Numbered from the stretch's first letter, positions 18,926 through 26,115 are shown. The stretch: DNA of 46,721 nucleotides from Anaerolineae bacterium (GCA_022013685.1 JAKLPV010000206.1:1-46721), one strand, 5' to 3'. Numbers and translations: made by a program. Notes: generated from the letters alone by a model not told the origin.

Positions 18926-19516
18926 ATGAAACCAGAACGACAATTTTCAAAGATGTTTGGCGCGCTTTCCGTGTTGGTTGTGGCGGCATTAACCATGGCC
19001 GCCTGCAACAGCGCCGGAATTGCCGCCCAATTGAACGATGGAACCCTGACGATCTGCCACGCCACGGGCGATACGGCCAGCCCCTACGAAGAGATCACGC
19101 TCGATTTTGACGAGCTGGTCACTCACGTCGATCACGAAGGCGACCTGGTTCCGGCTCCGGCAGGGGGCTGCCCAACCGTCGTCGAAACCGGGAACAACCC
19201 CGGCAAGCTGACCATTTGTCACGCCACCGGCAGCGCAAGCAACCCCTACAATGAAATCACGATTGATTTCAACGGGCTGCGCGACCACAGCAACCACACG
19301 GGCGATTTTATCCCGGCCCCGCAGGCTGGCTGCCCGCCGATTACACCAACCCCCGGCCTGACCGCCACCTTGAGCGCGGACAAGGTCACGATCTGTCATG
19401 CCACCGGCAGCGCCAAAAACCCTTATAACCTGATCACGGTCAGTGTCAACGGTCTGAATGGGCATGACAAACACGCTGGCGATATTATCCCTGCTCCTGC
19501 CGGGGGCTGTCCGTAG
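18926..19516 (+). CDS. Lipoprotein with three CHATG repeats
   Basis: A 196-residue predicted lipoprotein (lipobox MAAC, Cys27) made almost entirely of three 43-residue repeats, at about residues 37-82, 88-131 and 149-193. Each reads TICHATG, then a PY-IT segment, a DH/GH-xxH segment, GDxIPAP and GCP. The invariant Cys-His, His-x2-His and closing Cys suggest metal binding or disulphide-stabilised units; this is inference. Repeats of this type occur in secreted bacterial proteins without assigned function. The ATG at 18926 follows AAAAGGAA and gives a proper signal peptide; a longer frame from 18791 begins inside the promoter element. Confidence 0.75.
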   Translation: MKPERQFSKMFGALSVLVVAALTMAACNSAGIAAQLNDGTLTICHATGDTASPYEEITLDFDELVTHVDHEGDLVPAPAGGCPTVVETGNNPGKLTICHATGSASNPYNEITIDFNGLRDHSNHTGDFIPAPQAGCPPITPTPGLTATLSADKVTICHATGSAKNPYNLITVSVNGLNGHDKHAGDIIPAPAGGCP

Positions 19517-19543
19517 AAACATCATCAAAAGGAAAAACATCCA

Positions 19544-20182
19544 TTGAACACTTCAACGCAGACATTACCGCACGGATATACCCAAACTGGCGAGGTCAAC
19601 CTGAAAAAAGATAAGCGCTTGGCCATATTTCTGAACATCCTTGCGTTTCTTATCTTCATCCTTATCTTTTACCTGCTCTCACTTTTCGGAGCCATGCTTC
19701 GCTCAGGAACAACGAACATTTCGGGCAGCATATCGGCAGGCGCAATGATACTCCTGATCGGGTTGACAGTTTTCATCTTGATCGTCCACGAATTAATTCA
19801 CGGTTTTTTCTTCTGGCTGTTCTCCCGTAGCCGGCCGGTCTTTGCCTTGCGCCCGCTGTATGCCTACGCGGGCGCGCCAGGCTGGTATTTCCCCAAACGT
19901 CAATACGCCATCACCGCGCTTGGCCCACTGGTAATTATCGGCGCTGTGGGGCTGCTGCTGATGCTGCTGGCTCCCGTCAGTTGGCTTTTGACAATTGCCT
20001 TTCTGGTGGCCATGAATACGGGTGGAGCAATCGGAGATATTTTCGTTTTTTTCCGCCTTTTAAAGAGTTCCTCAACAACTTTTGCGAACGACACCGGCGA
20101 TGTAGTGACCTTCTTCGAGCGCCAGAATTGGCATGAATCGCCCAAGCCTTATCCGCTGGTCAATTTTCAAACATCCAGATAG
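19544..20182 (+). CDS. DUF3267 putative membrane zinc metalloprotease
   Basis: A 212-residue polytopic membrane protein. The HELIH motif lies in a transmembrane segment (LTVFILIVHELIHGFFFWLF, about 78-98), as in intramembrane zinc metalloproteases and the DUF3267 family. Other helices are near 26-48, 62-80, 124-146 and 148-165. A downstream MNTGGAIGDIFVF segment may provide the third metal ligand (Asp). The start is TTG at 19544 with AAAAGGAAAA upstream. The substrate is unknown. It follows the CHATG-repeat gene by 27 bp and is probably cotranscribed. Confidence 0.82.
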   Translation: MNTSTQTLPHGYTQTGEVNLKKDKRLAIFLNILAFLIFILIFYLLSLFGAMLRSGTTNISGSISAGAMILLIGLTVFILIVHELIHGFFFWLFSRSRPVFALRPLYAYAGAPGWYFPKRQYAITALGPLVIIGAVGLLLMLLAPVSWLLTIAFLVAMNTGGAIGDIFVFFRLLKSSSTTFANDTGDVVTFFERQNWHESPKPYPLVNFQTSR

Positions 20183-20394
20183 TCAAACTTGTTATACCTT
20201 TTTACGGCGACTGTATGCGCGAAATTTTATCACTGTCGACTCAGCCACAACAATCTGAACGATCTTCGCTATCTCTTCAGGTATAGAAAAATACGCAGAT
20301 CGCGCCTCTTTATGGATCTACAGCGGAATCAAAACTGAGAGCGAAAGCCCTGATGGGCCGGGTCCGTTCTCAAAATAACTATCAAGGAAAAAAT

Positions 20395-20586
20395 ATGAAC
20401 AATGAACCGAAAGACCCCAAAATGAAGAAAAACACCGACCAAATCGGCTTGTGGCTTGTCCTCGGCGCCGGCATCGGAGTCTCGCTTGGCATCCTATTCG
20501 ATAATCTCGCGGTCGGCATCTCAATGGGCGCTGCCCTCGGCTTGATTTTTGGCGCGGCGCTCTCACACAAGAACAAAAAGGAATAA
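20395..20586 (+). CDS. Small glycine-rich membrane protein (first of a tandem pair)
   Basis: A 63-residue protein with a polar lysine-rich N-terminus (about 1-18), a hydrophobic hairpin with regularly spaced glycines (GAGIGVSLGILFDNLAVG, then ISMGAALGLIFGAAL) and a basic SHKNKKE end. A glycine-zipper-like membrane insertion is likely. I know no function. The ATG at 20395 follows CAAGGAAAAAAT. The next gene is a clear paralogue, so the pair arose by tandem duplication. Confidence 0.75.
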   Translation: MNNEPKDPKMKKNTDQIGLWLVLGAGIGVSLGILFDNLAVGISMGAALGLIFGAALSHKNKKE

Positions 20587-20662
20587 GTTCTCCCTGCATC
20601 CGACCAGCTTACCCGGCCCTGACAGGCTTGCCCCGTGTTCAAAATTAGTTTAAAGGAAAAAC

Positions 20663-20857
20663 ATGTCCAACGAAAAGAAAGCCCCTCAATCAAAGAAAAC
20701 CAGCAACCCAGTCGTCATCCAGTGGCTTGCCATTGGCATCGCCATCGGCACGTCACTTGGCATTATCTTCGATAATCTTCCCATTGGTATCGGCCTCGGG
20801 ATTGGTCTCGGTTTGGTGATTGGCTTGGCGCTCTCGCAAAAGAACAAAAAGGATTGA
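20663..20857 (+). CDS. Small glycine-rich membrane protein (second of a tandem pair)
   Basis: A 64-residue paralogue of the preceding gene with the same design: a polar N-terminus rich in Lys and Ser, GIAIGTSLGIIFDNLPIG, GIGLGIGLGLVIGLAL and a basic SQKNKKD end. The IFDNL turn between the two glycine-rich helices is shared by both. TTTAAAGGAAAAAC precedes the ATG. Function unknown; a two-helix pore or membrane-stress protein is possible but not shown. Confidence 0.75.
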   Translation: MSNEKKAPQSKKTSNPVVIQWLAIGIAIGTSLGIIFDNLPIGIGLGIGLGLVIGLALSQKNKKD

Positions 20858-20864
20858 GTTATTC

Positions 20865-21704
20865 ATGCAGCCAACATCTTTGCGCAGCGCAAAGGCAAGC
20901 CAGAGTATCCCACTGGGCGCATATCTACTGCTGACCTTTGGCAGCGCCTGGCTGGTTTGGTTGCCGCTTTTGGTCGCTGAGTACACAAGTCACCCGCTAC
21001 CCGTGCCCTCCATTGCGCTGATTATGTTGGGCTCCTTTGCGCCCACGCTGACTGCCCTGTTTCTCACCTGGAGATGCGCGGGCAGAAGCGGACTACACCG
21101 CCTGTTGGGCCGGGCACTCGTTTGGCGTGTTTCTCCAATCTGGTATGGGATCGTGCTCTTTGGACCGGCGCTGGTCATGCTGCTGGCCACAGGTGGGCAT
21201 GTGCTTTTGGGCGGCGCAGTTCCGGACTATGTTCCGTTCGGGCCTCGCTGGTTGCTTGTGCCGATCAATTTCGTTCTCGTTCTGCTGATTGGCGGACCGC
21301 TGGGCGAGGAGTTCGGTTGGCGGGGTCTGGCTCTCCCAGCGCTCGAGGCGCGCTTTCGACCGCCATGGGACAGCCTTATTCTGGGTCTCATCTGGACGAT
21401 CTGGCATTTACCGCTCTTCTTTATTTCCGCCTCGGCTCAGCACAGCCTGCCTTTTGGGCTGTATGCCTTGCTCACAATTCCTCTGACTATCTTAATCACG
21501 TGGGTTTATCACGGCTCAGGCGACAGCCTGTTATTGGTCATGCTAGTTCATGCCGCCGTCAATACCTGGTCTGGCCCCTTGCAGATCAGCCCCGAAGCGG
21601 CAGGCAGTAGCAGGCCATTTATCTTGGTTGTGATTTTGACCTGGGCAGCGGCGCTCCTGGTTGCAGGCCTCGGCCGGGTTCGCACTCATCAGGCCGCCGA
21701 TTAA
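20865..21704 (+). CDS. CPBP-family intramembrane metalloprotease
   Basis: A 279-residue polytopic membrane protein of the CPBP (CaaX protease and bacteriocin-processing) family. The motifs are complete: GEEFGWRG (EExxxR), WTIWHLPLFF (conserved His) and MLVHAAVNTW. These residues place a metal and a catalytic glutamate within the membrane. Bacterial members act in prenyl-protein-like processing, bacteriocin immunity or unknown roles. The ATG at 20865 is chosen because it starts just after the preceding small gene; a longer frame from 20820 overlaps that gene. Confidence 0.9.
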   Translation: MQPTSLRSAKASQSIPLGAYLLLTFGSAWLVWLPLLVAEYTSHPLPVPSIALIMLGSFAPTLTALFLTWRCAGRSGLHRLLGRALVWRVSPIWYGIVLFGPALVMLLATGGHVLLGGAVPDYVPFGPRWLLVPINFVLVLLIGGPLGEEFGWRGLALPALEARFRPPWDSLILGLIWTIWHLPLFFISASAQHSLPFGLYALLTIPLTILITWVYHGSGDSLLLVMLVHAAVNTWSGPLQISPEAAGSSRPFILVVILTWAAALLVAGLGRVRTHQAAD

Positions 21705-21721
21705 CCTGTCGAGCGTGAAGC

Positions 21722-21798
21722 ATCCCCCAAGTGGCGGAGATGAAACCTCCCCGGTTGATGGATGTAAGCCGACGAGCAGAATCATACAATGAAAAAGT
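21722..21798 (+). promoter_or_regulatory. Repeated promoter-like element, copy E
   Basis: Box 1 (ATCCCCCAAGTGGCGGAG) starts at 21722, box 2 (CTCCCCGGTTGATGGATG) at 21747 and TACAATGAA at 21785; spacings are 25 and 38 bp. The right arm of the second hairpin is degenerate (AAGCCGACGAG), yet the distance to the hexamer is unchanged. That suggests the spacing matters even without a full stem. The dodecin start is 70 bp after the hexamer. Confidence 0.65.
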
Positions 21799-21854
21799 AG
21801 TGAAAAATAAAACCATCTGAAGTTTCTTGTAAGCCAAATCAAAGGAGTCCTTCC

Positions 21855-22061
21855 ATGACCGTTGCAAAAGTAACTGAAATCATCGCATCTTCCACAAAAA
21901 GTTTTGATGACGCAATCTTGACAGGCGTCGCACGCGCCCATAAAACGCTCAAGAATCTCAAATCCGCATGGGTCAAAAATCAGCAGATCAAATTAAACAA
22001 TGATGGCCAAATCGTGGAATACCGGGTTCAGTTGAAAATCACTTTCATCATCGAAGACTGA
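21855..22061 (+). CDS. Dodecin-family flavin-binding protein
   Basis: A 68-residue protein of the dodecin family, small proteins that assemble into hollow dodecamers storing riboflavin, FMN or related cofactors. The pattern is clear: VAKVTEIIASSTKSFDDAI, GVARAHKTLKNLKSAWVKNQ and a final strand VEYRVQLKITFIIED. The length matches the family. AAAGGAGTCC precedes the ATG. It is the first gene under element copy E, consistent with dodecins being stationary-phase or stress proteins. Confidence 0.93.
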   Translation: MTVAKVTEIIASSTKSFDDAILTGVARAHKTLKNLKSAWVKNQQIKLNNDGQIVEYRVQLKITFIIED

Positions 22062-22162
22062 TCGAAAAGAACTCTCCCCGAATAGCCCTGTTTGAATCAT
22101 CGCCAATTCAGCCAACAATCAGGGCAATTACCCACGAGCAAACCTAATACTGGAGGTAAGTT

Positions 22163-22519
22163 ATGAATAAGAAAATGTTTCTTTTCGCCACAATGTTCCT
22201 AATGCTTGTGATGGTTGCAGGCTGTGCTCCCGGTGAAGTGACGCAAGTTGAGATCCCCAGCGTAAACATGGAGCTGTCTGTGCCTGGCCCCAACCCGCTG
22301 GTCAATACAACAGACGCAAACGGCCGTACAGCCGGCGTCTTGCTGGGCATCTGGCACGGGATTATTTCCCCGGTCACAATGGTGCTCTCGTTTGTAAACC
22401 CTGAATTACAGATGTATGAAGTCCACAACGATGGGAGCCAGTACAACTTTGGCTTCCTGATCGGGGCGGCAATCGTCTTTGTGCTGCTGGGCGTACTTGG
22501 CGCCAGACGCCGAGTATAA
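22163..22519 (+). CDS. Small lipoprotein with C-terminal membrane helix
   Basis: A 118-residue predicted lipoprotein (lipobox VAGC, Cys21). It has a short extracellular part, a conserved-looking ILLGIWHGIISPVTMVLSF-type segment around residues 55-78, the phrase PELQMYEVHNDGSQYNFGF, and a final helix ending in ARRRV. Similar small proteins with WHG-I-P and N-G-Y-GF residues are found in varied bacteria without a known role. CTGGAGGTAAGTT precedes the start. It lies 101 bp after dodecin, probably in the same unit. Confidence 0.72.
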   Translation: MNKKMFLFATMFLMLVMVAGCAPGEVTQVEIPSVNMELSVPGPNPLVNTTDANGRTAGVLLGIWHGIISPVTMVLSFVNPELQMYEVHNDGSQYNFGFLIGAAIVFVLLGVLGARRRV

Positions 22520-22598
22520 AGCCATGCCGGTAAATTAAAACTGTAAAGGCACAAACCGTTCTTTTTCTGGCACTTTCATGCATCAAAAAGGAGTTTTT

Positions 22599-23162
22599 AT
22601 GAATGCTACATACACTCTTATCATCGCTGTGGTTTTAGCTTTGGTAGTCGTTGGCCTCATCCTGGCGCTGGTCTTTGTTAACAGCAACCGTTCGAAACAA
22701 CTCCAAAATCAATTTGGAGATGAGTATGAGCATACCGTGCAGGCGTTGGGCGATGAGAAGAAAGCGCAAGCCGAGCTTGATGAACGCCAAAAGCATGTCG
22801 AAACCCTGGATATTCATCCGCTTTCAGGAATCGAACGCGAGCGCTATCTGGCAGATTGGGCTGCGGTCCAATCCAAATTTGTTGATGAGCCAGGCCCGGC
22901 CATCGTTGCAGCCGACCGTCTGATCATGGAAGTCATGCAGATGCGCGCCTACCCGGTCTCGGATTTTGAGCAGCGCGCTGCCGATCTCTCGGTCAGCTAC
23001 CCGGCCCTGGTAAGCAATTACCGCGCCGCGCGGGCGATTGCGCTCAAAAACGAGCAAGGCAAGGCAGATACCGAAGAATTAAGGCAGGCCATGCTTTATT
23101 ATCACTCACTGTTCGATGAACTTGTCGAGACAGAAACAGTTGTTACGCCCGAGGAGAAATAA
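22599..23162 (+). CDS. Membrane-anchored conserved protein of unknown function
   Basis: A 187-residue protein with one N-terminal transmembrane helix (about 4-31) and a soluble helical domain. Conserved-looking phrases are FGDEYEHTVQALGDEKKAQAEL, HPLSGIERERYLADW, VQSKFVDEPGPAI, DFEQRAADLSVSYP and EELRQAMLYYHSLFDELV. I recognise this pattern from conserved hypothetical proteins, notably in Actinobacteria, but no function is known. AAAAAGGAG precedes the ATG at 22599. The following gene repeats its FVDEP and LRQA sections, so the two probably act together. Confidence 0.75.
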   Translation: MNATYTLIIAVVLALVVVGLILALVFVNSNRSKQLQNQFGDEYEHTVQALGDEKKAQAELDERQKHVETLDIHPLSGIERERYLADWAAVQSKFVDEPGPAIVAADRLIMEVMQMRAYPVSDFEQRAADLSVSYPALVSNYRAARAIALKNEQGKADTEELRQAMLYYHSLFDELVETETVVTPEEK

Positions 23163-23163
23163 G

Positions 23164-23718
23164 ATGAATGAACAAATCTTTACAGAGCGTGTGAATACCC
23201 CAGGAAACACTGAGCAAACCGGCCAAGACGTAGACAGGCTGGCAGCAGATTCAGATCCTTATGGCAGGAGCACTCCGCTGGCTGGGACTCTTGTCAACGA
23301 AACAACAGATACCGGGCCAGATGTCGATCTTGTACCCCTGGATGATGAAATTGTCCAGGAAGCTCCGATGGGTCAGACAATCATTTACGACAAAGATTCA
23401 ATGGGCGAAACCTTTTCCACCGATGGCCCAGACAACATCAATGTAGATTTTTCGGCAAAGCCGCTAAGCCACGAGGAAGCAGAACAATTCAACTCCCGCT
23501 GGAATGAGATTCAAGTTGGGTTTGTAGACGAACCACGTCTGGCCGTTGAGCAAGCCGATGCGCTTTTAAATGAAGTAATCGAAAAAATCGCTCAGAAGTT
23601 GGCATCCGAACACAACGCACTGGAAGGTCGCTGGAAAGAAAATAACGATATTTCCACTGAAGATCTGCGCCAGGCCCTGCAAGGCTACCACGCCTTCATC
23701 AATCGCCTGCTGGCTTAA
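23164..23718 (+). CDS. Soluble partner protein sharing the FVDEP/LRQAL domain
   Basis: A 184-residue protein with no membrane helix. The N-terminal 100 residues are acidic and low in complexity. The C-terminal half (about 105-184) parallels the preceding protein: RWNEIQVGFVDEPRLAVEQA, then ISTEDLRQALQGYHAFINRLL. Its start lies one base after the upstream stop, with GAGGAGAAATAAG as ribosome-binding site, so translation is coupled. A soluble binding partner of the membrane-anchored paralogue is a reasonable inference. Confidence 0.7.
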   Translation: MNEQIFTERVNTPGNTEQTGQDVDRLAADSDPYGRSTPLAGTLVNETTDTGPDVDLVPLDDEIVQEAPMGQTIIYDKDSMGETFSTDGPDNINVDFSAKPLSHEEAEQFNSRWNEIQVGFVDEPRLAVEQADALLNEVIEKIAQKLASEHNALEGRWKENNDISTEDLRQALQGYHAFINRLLA

Positions 23719-23728
23719 ACTCAAAACA

Positions 23729-23805
23729 CTCCCCCAAGTGGCGGAGACAAACACTCCCCAGCAGGTGGATGCACCTGGGGAGTGTTTGTTATAGGATGAA
23801 CCAGT
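23729..23805 (+). promoter_or_regulatory. Repeated promoter-like element, copy F
   Basis: Box 1 (CTCCCCCAAGTGGCGGAG) starts at 23729, box 2 (CTCCCCAGCAGGTGGATG) at 23754 and TAGGATGAA at 23792; spacings are 25 and 38 bp. The stem ACACTCCCCAG pairs with CTGGGGAGTGT, with an inner AGGTG/CACCT pairing that differs from copies A and D, again by changes on both sides. The gene starts 82 bp after the hexamer. Confidence 0.7.
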
Positions 23806-23873
23806 CAACATCTTAATATGAAGTCATCGATGATCAGGATGTTGATATCTGAATAATTTGTGAGGAGAATAAC

Positions 23874-25553
23874 ATGAAACGGATGTTCCCAAGAATTTTA
23901 CCAGTGCTGATAATTGCAAGCATGCTCCTTGTATCCTGCGCCACCCTGCTGCCGGCGGTGTCTATTGCCCTGCCTGCGCAGAGCGAAACACCCGTCGTGG
24001 CGGTTCCAAGCGTTGCGCCGCCAAGCGACCCCGTTTGGGATCGGATTGTGGCCAATAACAAAATCGTCATCGGCACAGCCTGGGATTACCCGCCCTTTGC
24101 CTCGGTCGATTCCAACTTCCAGGTTGTTGGCTTTGACACAGCTCTGATCGAGGAAATCGGGAAGCGCCTGAACATCCCGATAGAAGTTCAAAATTTCAGT
24201 TTTGAAGGACTTCCCGGCGCACTACAAATCGACCAGATCGACCTGGCCGTTGCAGCGGTGTCCATTACCCCTGAACGCGCCAGCCAGATGGCCTTTTCGC
24301 CCGTTTATTATGTCAACCAGACGGCCATTTTAGCCAGAAGCGACTCGATGTCGAGCATCACCGATTTCAATCAACTGGCTGCGTTCCGCGTGGGCGTCCA
24401 GCGCGGCAGCACCTACGAGAGCATGCTACAGACCCAGTTGGTGGATACCGGGCTGATGAGCGCCGATAAATTATTGAGCTATGTTCAGGCCGATGAAGCC
24501 ATACGAGACCTGCAGGCAAAACGGGTTGACCTGGTTGTTATCGGACAGGCAACCGCCCGGCATTACAACGCCCAGTATGATGGCCTAAAAATTGTTGGCA
24601 AGGGTTTCGAGCAGCAAGACCTGGCCATTGCAATGCGCCTGGAAACGCCGCGCCTGAAAGCAGAGATCGATCGGGTTATGGACGATATGCTCACAGACGG
24701 AACGATGCTCAGCCTTATTCAACAGTATATTCAGAGCGATGTTAGCGACGTTCTGCCCACCCCGCGCCCAACCAACCTGCCCGCGGCCACAGTGCTTCTG
24801 CCTGTCTCAACAGCCACCCCGCCCAAATGCTGGGATGGAATGAAATTTGTCGCGGATATAACCTATCCCGACAACAACATGAAAAACCCGCCCTTCGTCA
24901 AACCCGGAGGTGGTTTTGTAAAAACCTGGCGGGTGCAAAACACGGGAACCTGCACGTGGACGCCCAAATACCGCCTGGTATACGCTTATGGAAATGTCAC
25001 TGGCGCACAAATGAACGGCCAACCGGTCAATATCGTAGGAAATGTACTCCCAGGCCAAACGATCGATTTGAGCGTGACATTGATCGCCCCGCAGGAGGCA
25101 TTGACTTATCAAGGTTTCTGGCAGATTGAAAATATCGATGCCAGGCGCTTCGGTCAAACAATCTGGGTCGGCATCACAACCCAGTCAGAAGCAGAAACCC
25201 CGCCATCCACCGCGCAGCCTCCTTCCGGGAACTATTGTCAGGTAACCCTGACCGCGCCCAGAGATTCGGTCACAGTCAAGAGCTCTTTTGATGCAGTCTG
25301 GACGGTCAAGAATATCAGCGGCGCAGATTGGTCATCAGATTCGTTCGATTACAAATACATCAGCGGAACGGAGATGCACGAGAAAGCTGTTTATGACTTC
25401 GCTCAAACCGTCCAGGATGGCGAAAGTATAAAAATCATCGTGGATATGCTGGCCCCGCCCACGCCCGGCATCTACAACACCAGATGGGCAATCGTCTCAG
25501 GCAGCAAGACGCTTTGTATCCTGGCATTAAGTGTGACTGTAGAACCACAGTAG
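23874..25553 (+). CDS. Family 3 solute-binding lipoprotein fused to two NBR1-type Ig-like domains
   Basis: A 559-residue predicted lipoprotein (lipobox LVSC, Cys22). Residues about 55-290 form a family 3 periplasmic binding protein of the amino-acid ABC type: GTAWDYPPFASVD, VGFDTALIEEIGKRLNI, DLAVAAVSITPERAS and GVQRGSTYESML. Then come a Pro/Thr-rich linker, a first NBR1-type Ig-like domain (about 320-440: FVKTWRVQNTGTCTWTP, VNIVGNVLPGQTIDLSV, GFWQI) and a second related domain (about 455-557: AVWTVKNISGADWSS). The binding part suggests solute sensing or capture; the Ig domains suggest interaction with surface polymers. No permease or ATPase gene is adjacent. GAGGAGAATAAC precedes the ATG. 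Confidence 0.85.
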   Translation: MKRMFPRILPVLIIASMLLVSCATLLPAVSIALPAQSETPVVAVPSVAPPSDPVWDRIVANNKIVIGTAWDYPPFASVDSNFQVVGFDTALIEEIGKRLNIPIEVQNFSFEGLPGALQIDQIDLAVAAVSITPERASQMAFSPVYYVNQTAILARSDSMSSITDFNQLAAFRVGVQRGSTYESMLQTQLVDTGLMSADKLLSYVQADEAIRDLQAKRVDLVVIGQATARHYNAQYDGLKIVGKGFEQQDLAIAMRLETPRLKAEIDRVMDDMLTDGTMLSLIQQYIQSDVSDVLPTPRPTNLPAATVLLPVSTATPPKCWDGMKFVADITYPDNNMKNPPFVKPGGGFVKTWRVQNTGTCTWTPKYRLVYAYGNVTGAQMNGQPVNIVGNVLPGQTIDLSVTLIAPQEALTYQGFWQIENIDARRFGQTIWVGITTQSEAETPPSTAQPPSGNYCQVTLTAPRDSVTVKSSFDAVWTVKNISGADWSSDSFDYKYISGTEMHEKAVYDFAQTVQDGESIKIIVDMLAPPTPGIYNTRWAIVSGSKTLCILALSVTVEPQ

Positions 25554-25571
25554 CCTGGCAGCATCACACAC

Positions 25572-25607
25572 GATACTTACCCCGGGCAGTGTCTCGGGGT
25601 AAGTATC
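25572..25607 (+). terminator. Hairpin downstream of solute-binding gene
   Basis: GATACTTACCCCG pairs perfectly with CGGGGTAAGTATC around a 10-base loop, 18 bp after the stop codon. There is no T-tract, so termination would be weak or rely on a factor; transcript end protection is also possible. Confidence 0.55.
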
Positions 25608-25649
25608 AACATAACAAAACCGCAGCCTTGTGACAAAAACAAATGAAAG

Positions 25650-25740
25650 AACCCCGCCGCAAGCGGACGGGGTATCTGTCCGCTAAGCCAGAGAACTCTT
25701 TCAGCATTCTTACTCACGCCGCAGAGCGGCGGGGTATTAG
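25650..25740. repeat. Pair of REP-like GC palindromes
   Basis: ACCCCGCCGC-AA-GCGGACGGGGT (stem of 10 with one bulge) and, 45 bp later, CGCCGC-AGA-GCGGCG, each followed by GGGGTAT. Two similar palindromes in the same orientation flank about 45 bp of non-coding DNA. They resemble REP sequences or the subterminal hairpins of IS200/IS605-type elements, but no transposase is adjacent. Confidence 0.5.
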
Positions 25741-25762
25741 ACCCTCGACAGGGATAATAAAC

Positions 25763-25839
25763 ATCCCCCACTTGGGGGAGGACAAAACTCCCCGGTCGAT
25801 GGATGTGACCGGGGAGCATCTGTTGTAAGATGAGTAATG
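25763..25839 (+). promoter_or_regulatory. Repeated promoter-like element, copy G
   Basis: Box 1 is ATCCCCCACTTGGGGGAG, here a perfect 6-bp hairpin CCCCCA-CT-TGGGGG, starting at 25763. Box 2 (CTCCCCGGTCGATGGATG with GACCGGGGAG) starts at 25788 and TAAGATGAG at 25826; spacings are 25 and 38 bp. The next start codon is only 45 bp after the hexamer. Confidence 0.68.
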
Positions 25840-25870
25840 AACAAATTCTACGACAAAAGAGAAAAACAAC

Positions 25871-26056
25871 ATGGGACGTAAAGGTGTTAGCAAGCGTAAA
25901 CCGAAAACATCAAAATCAGATTCAAATCAAAGCACAGGTTCTTCCAATACGCGCCAGGGCGACTCATCGTCAGTGCAGTCTTTGATGAAAGACAGGAGCC
26001 TGCCGCTAAGCAGGTCTGGTGTAAGCCCATCATCAGAAAAGCAAAAAAGCAAGTAA
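25871..26056 (+). CDS. Small basic Ser/Lys-rich protein
   Basis: A 61-residue hydrophilic protein beginning MGRKGVSKRKPKTSK, followed by a Ser/Gln/Thr-rich body and a KQKSK end. It is probably disordered and could bind nucleic acid. I recognise no domain. The upstream AAAGAGAAAAACAAC is only a weak ribosome-binding site. It sits directly under element copy G and before two more tiny genes and an RNB nuclease, which supports a real gene, but the evidence is limited. Confidence 0.5.
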   Translation: MGRKGVSKRKPKTSKSDSNQSTGSSNTRQGDSSSVQSLMKDRSLPLSRSGVSPSSEKQKSK

Positions 26057-26115
26057 GCATCTGAATAATGTGATCGTGGCCGCCGTTTTGGCCATCCCAA
26101 GGAGAATAATAAGCA

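Noticed and set aside
25650..25740. CRISPR mini-array
   Set aside because: Only two palindromes of unequal sequence and no cas gene.
6790..25839. CRISPR array as explanation for the seven repeats
   Set aside because: Copies are kilobases apart, diverged and each linked to a gene start; no short regular spacers.
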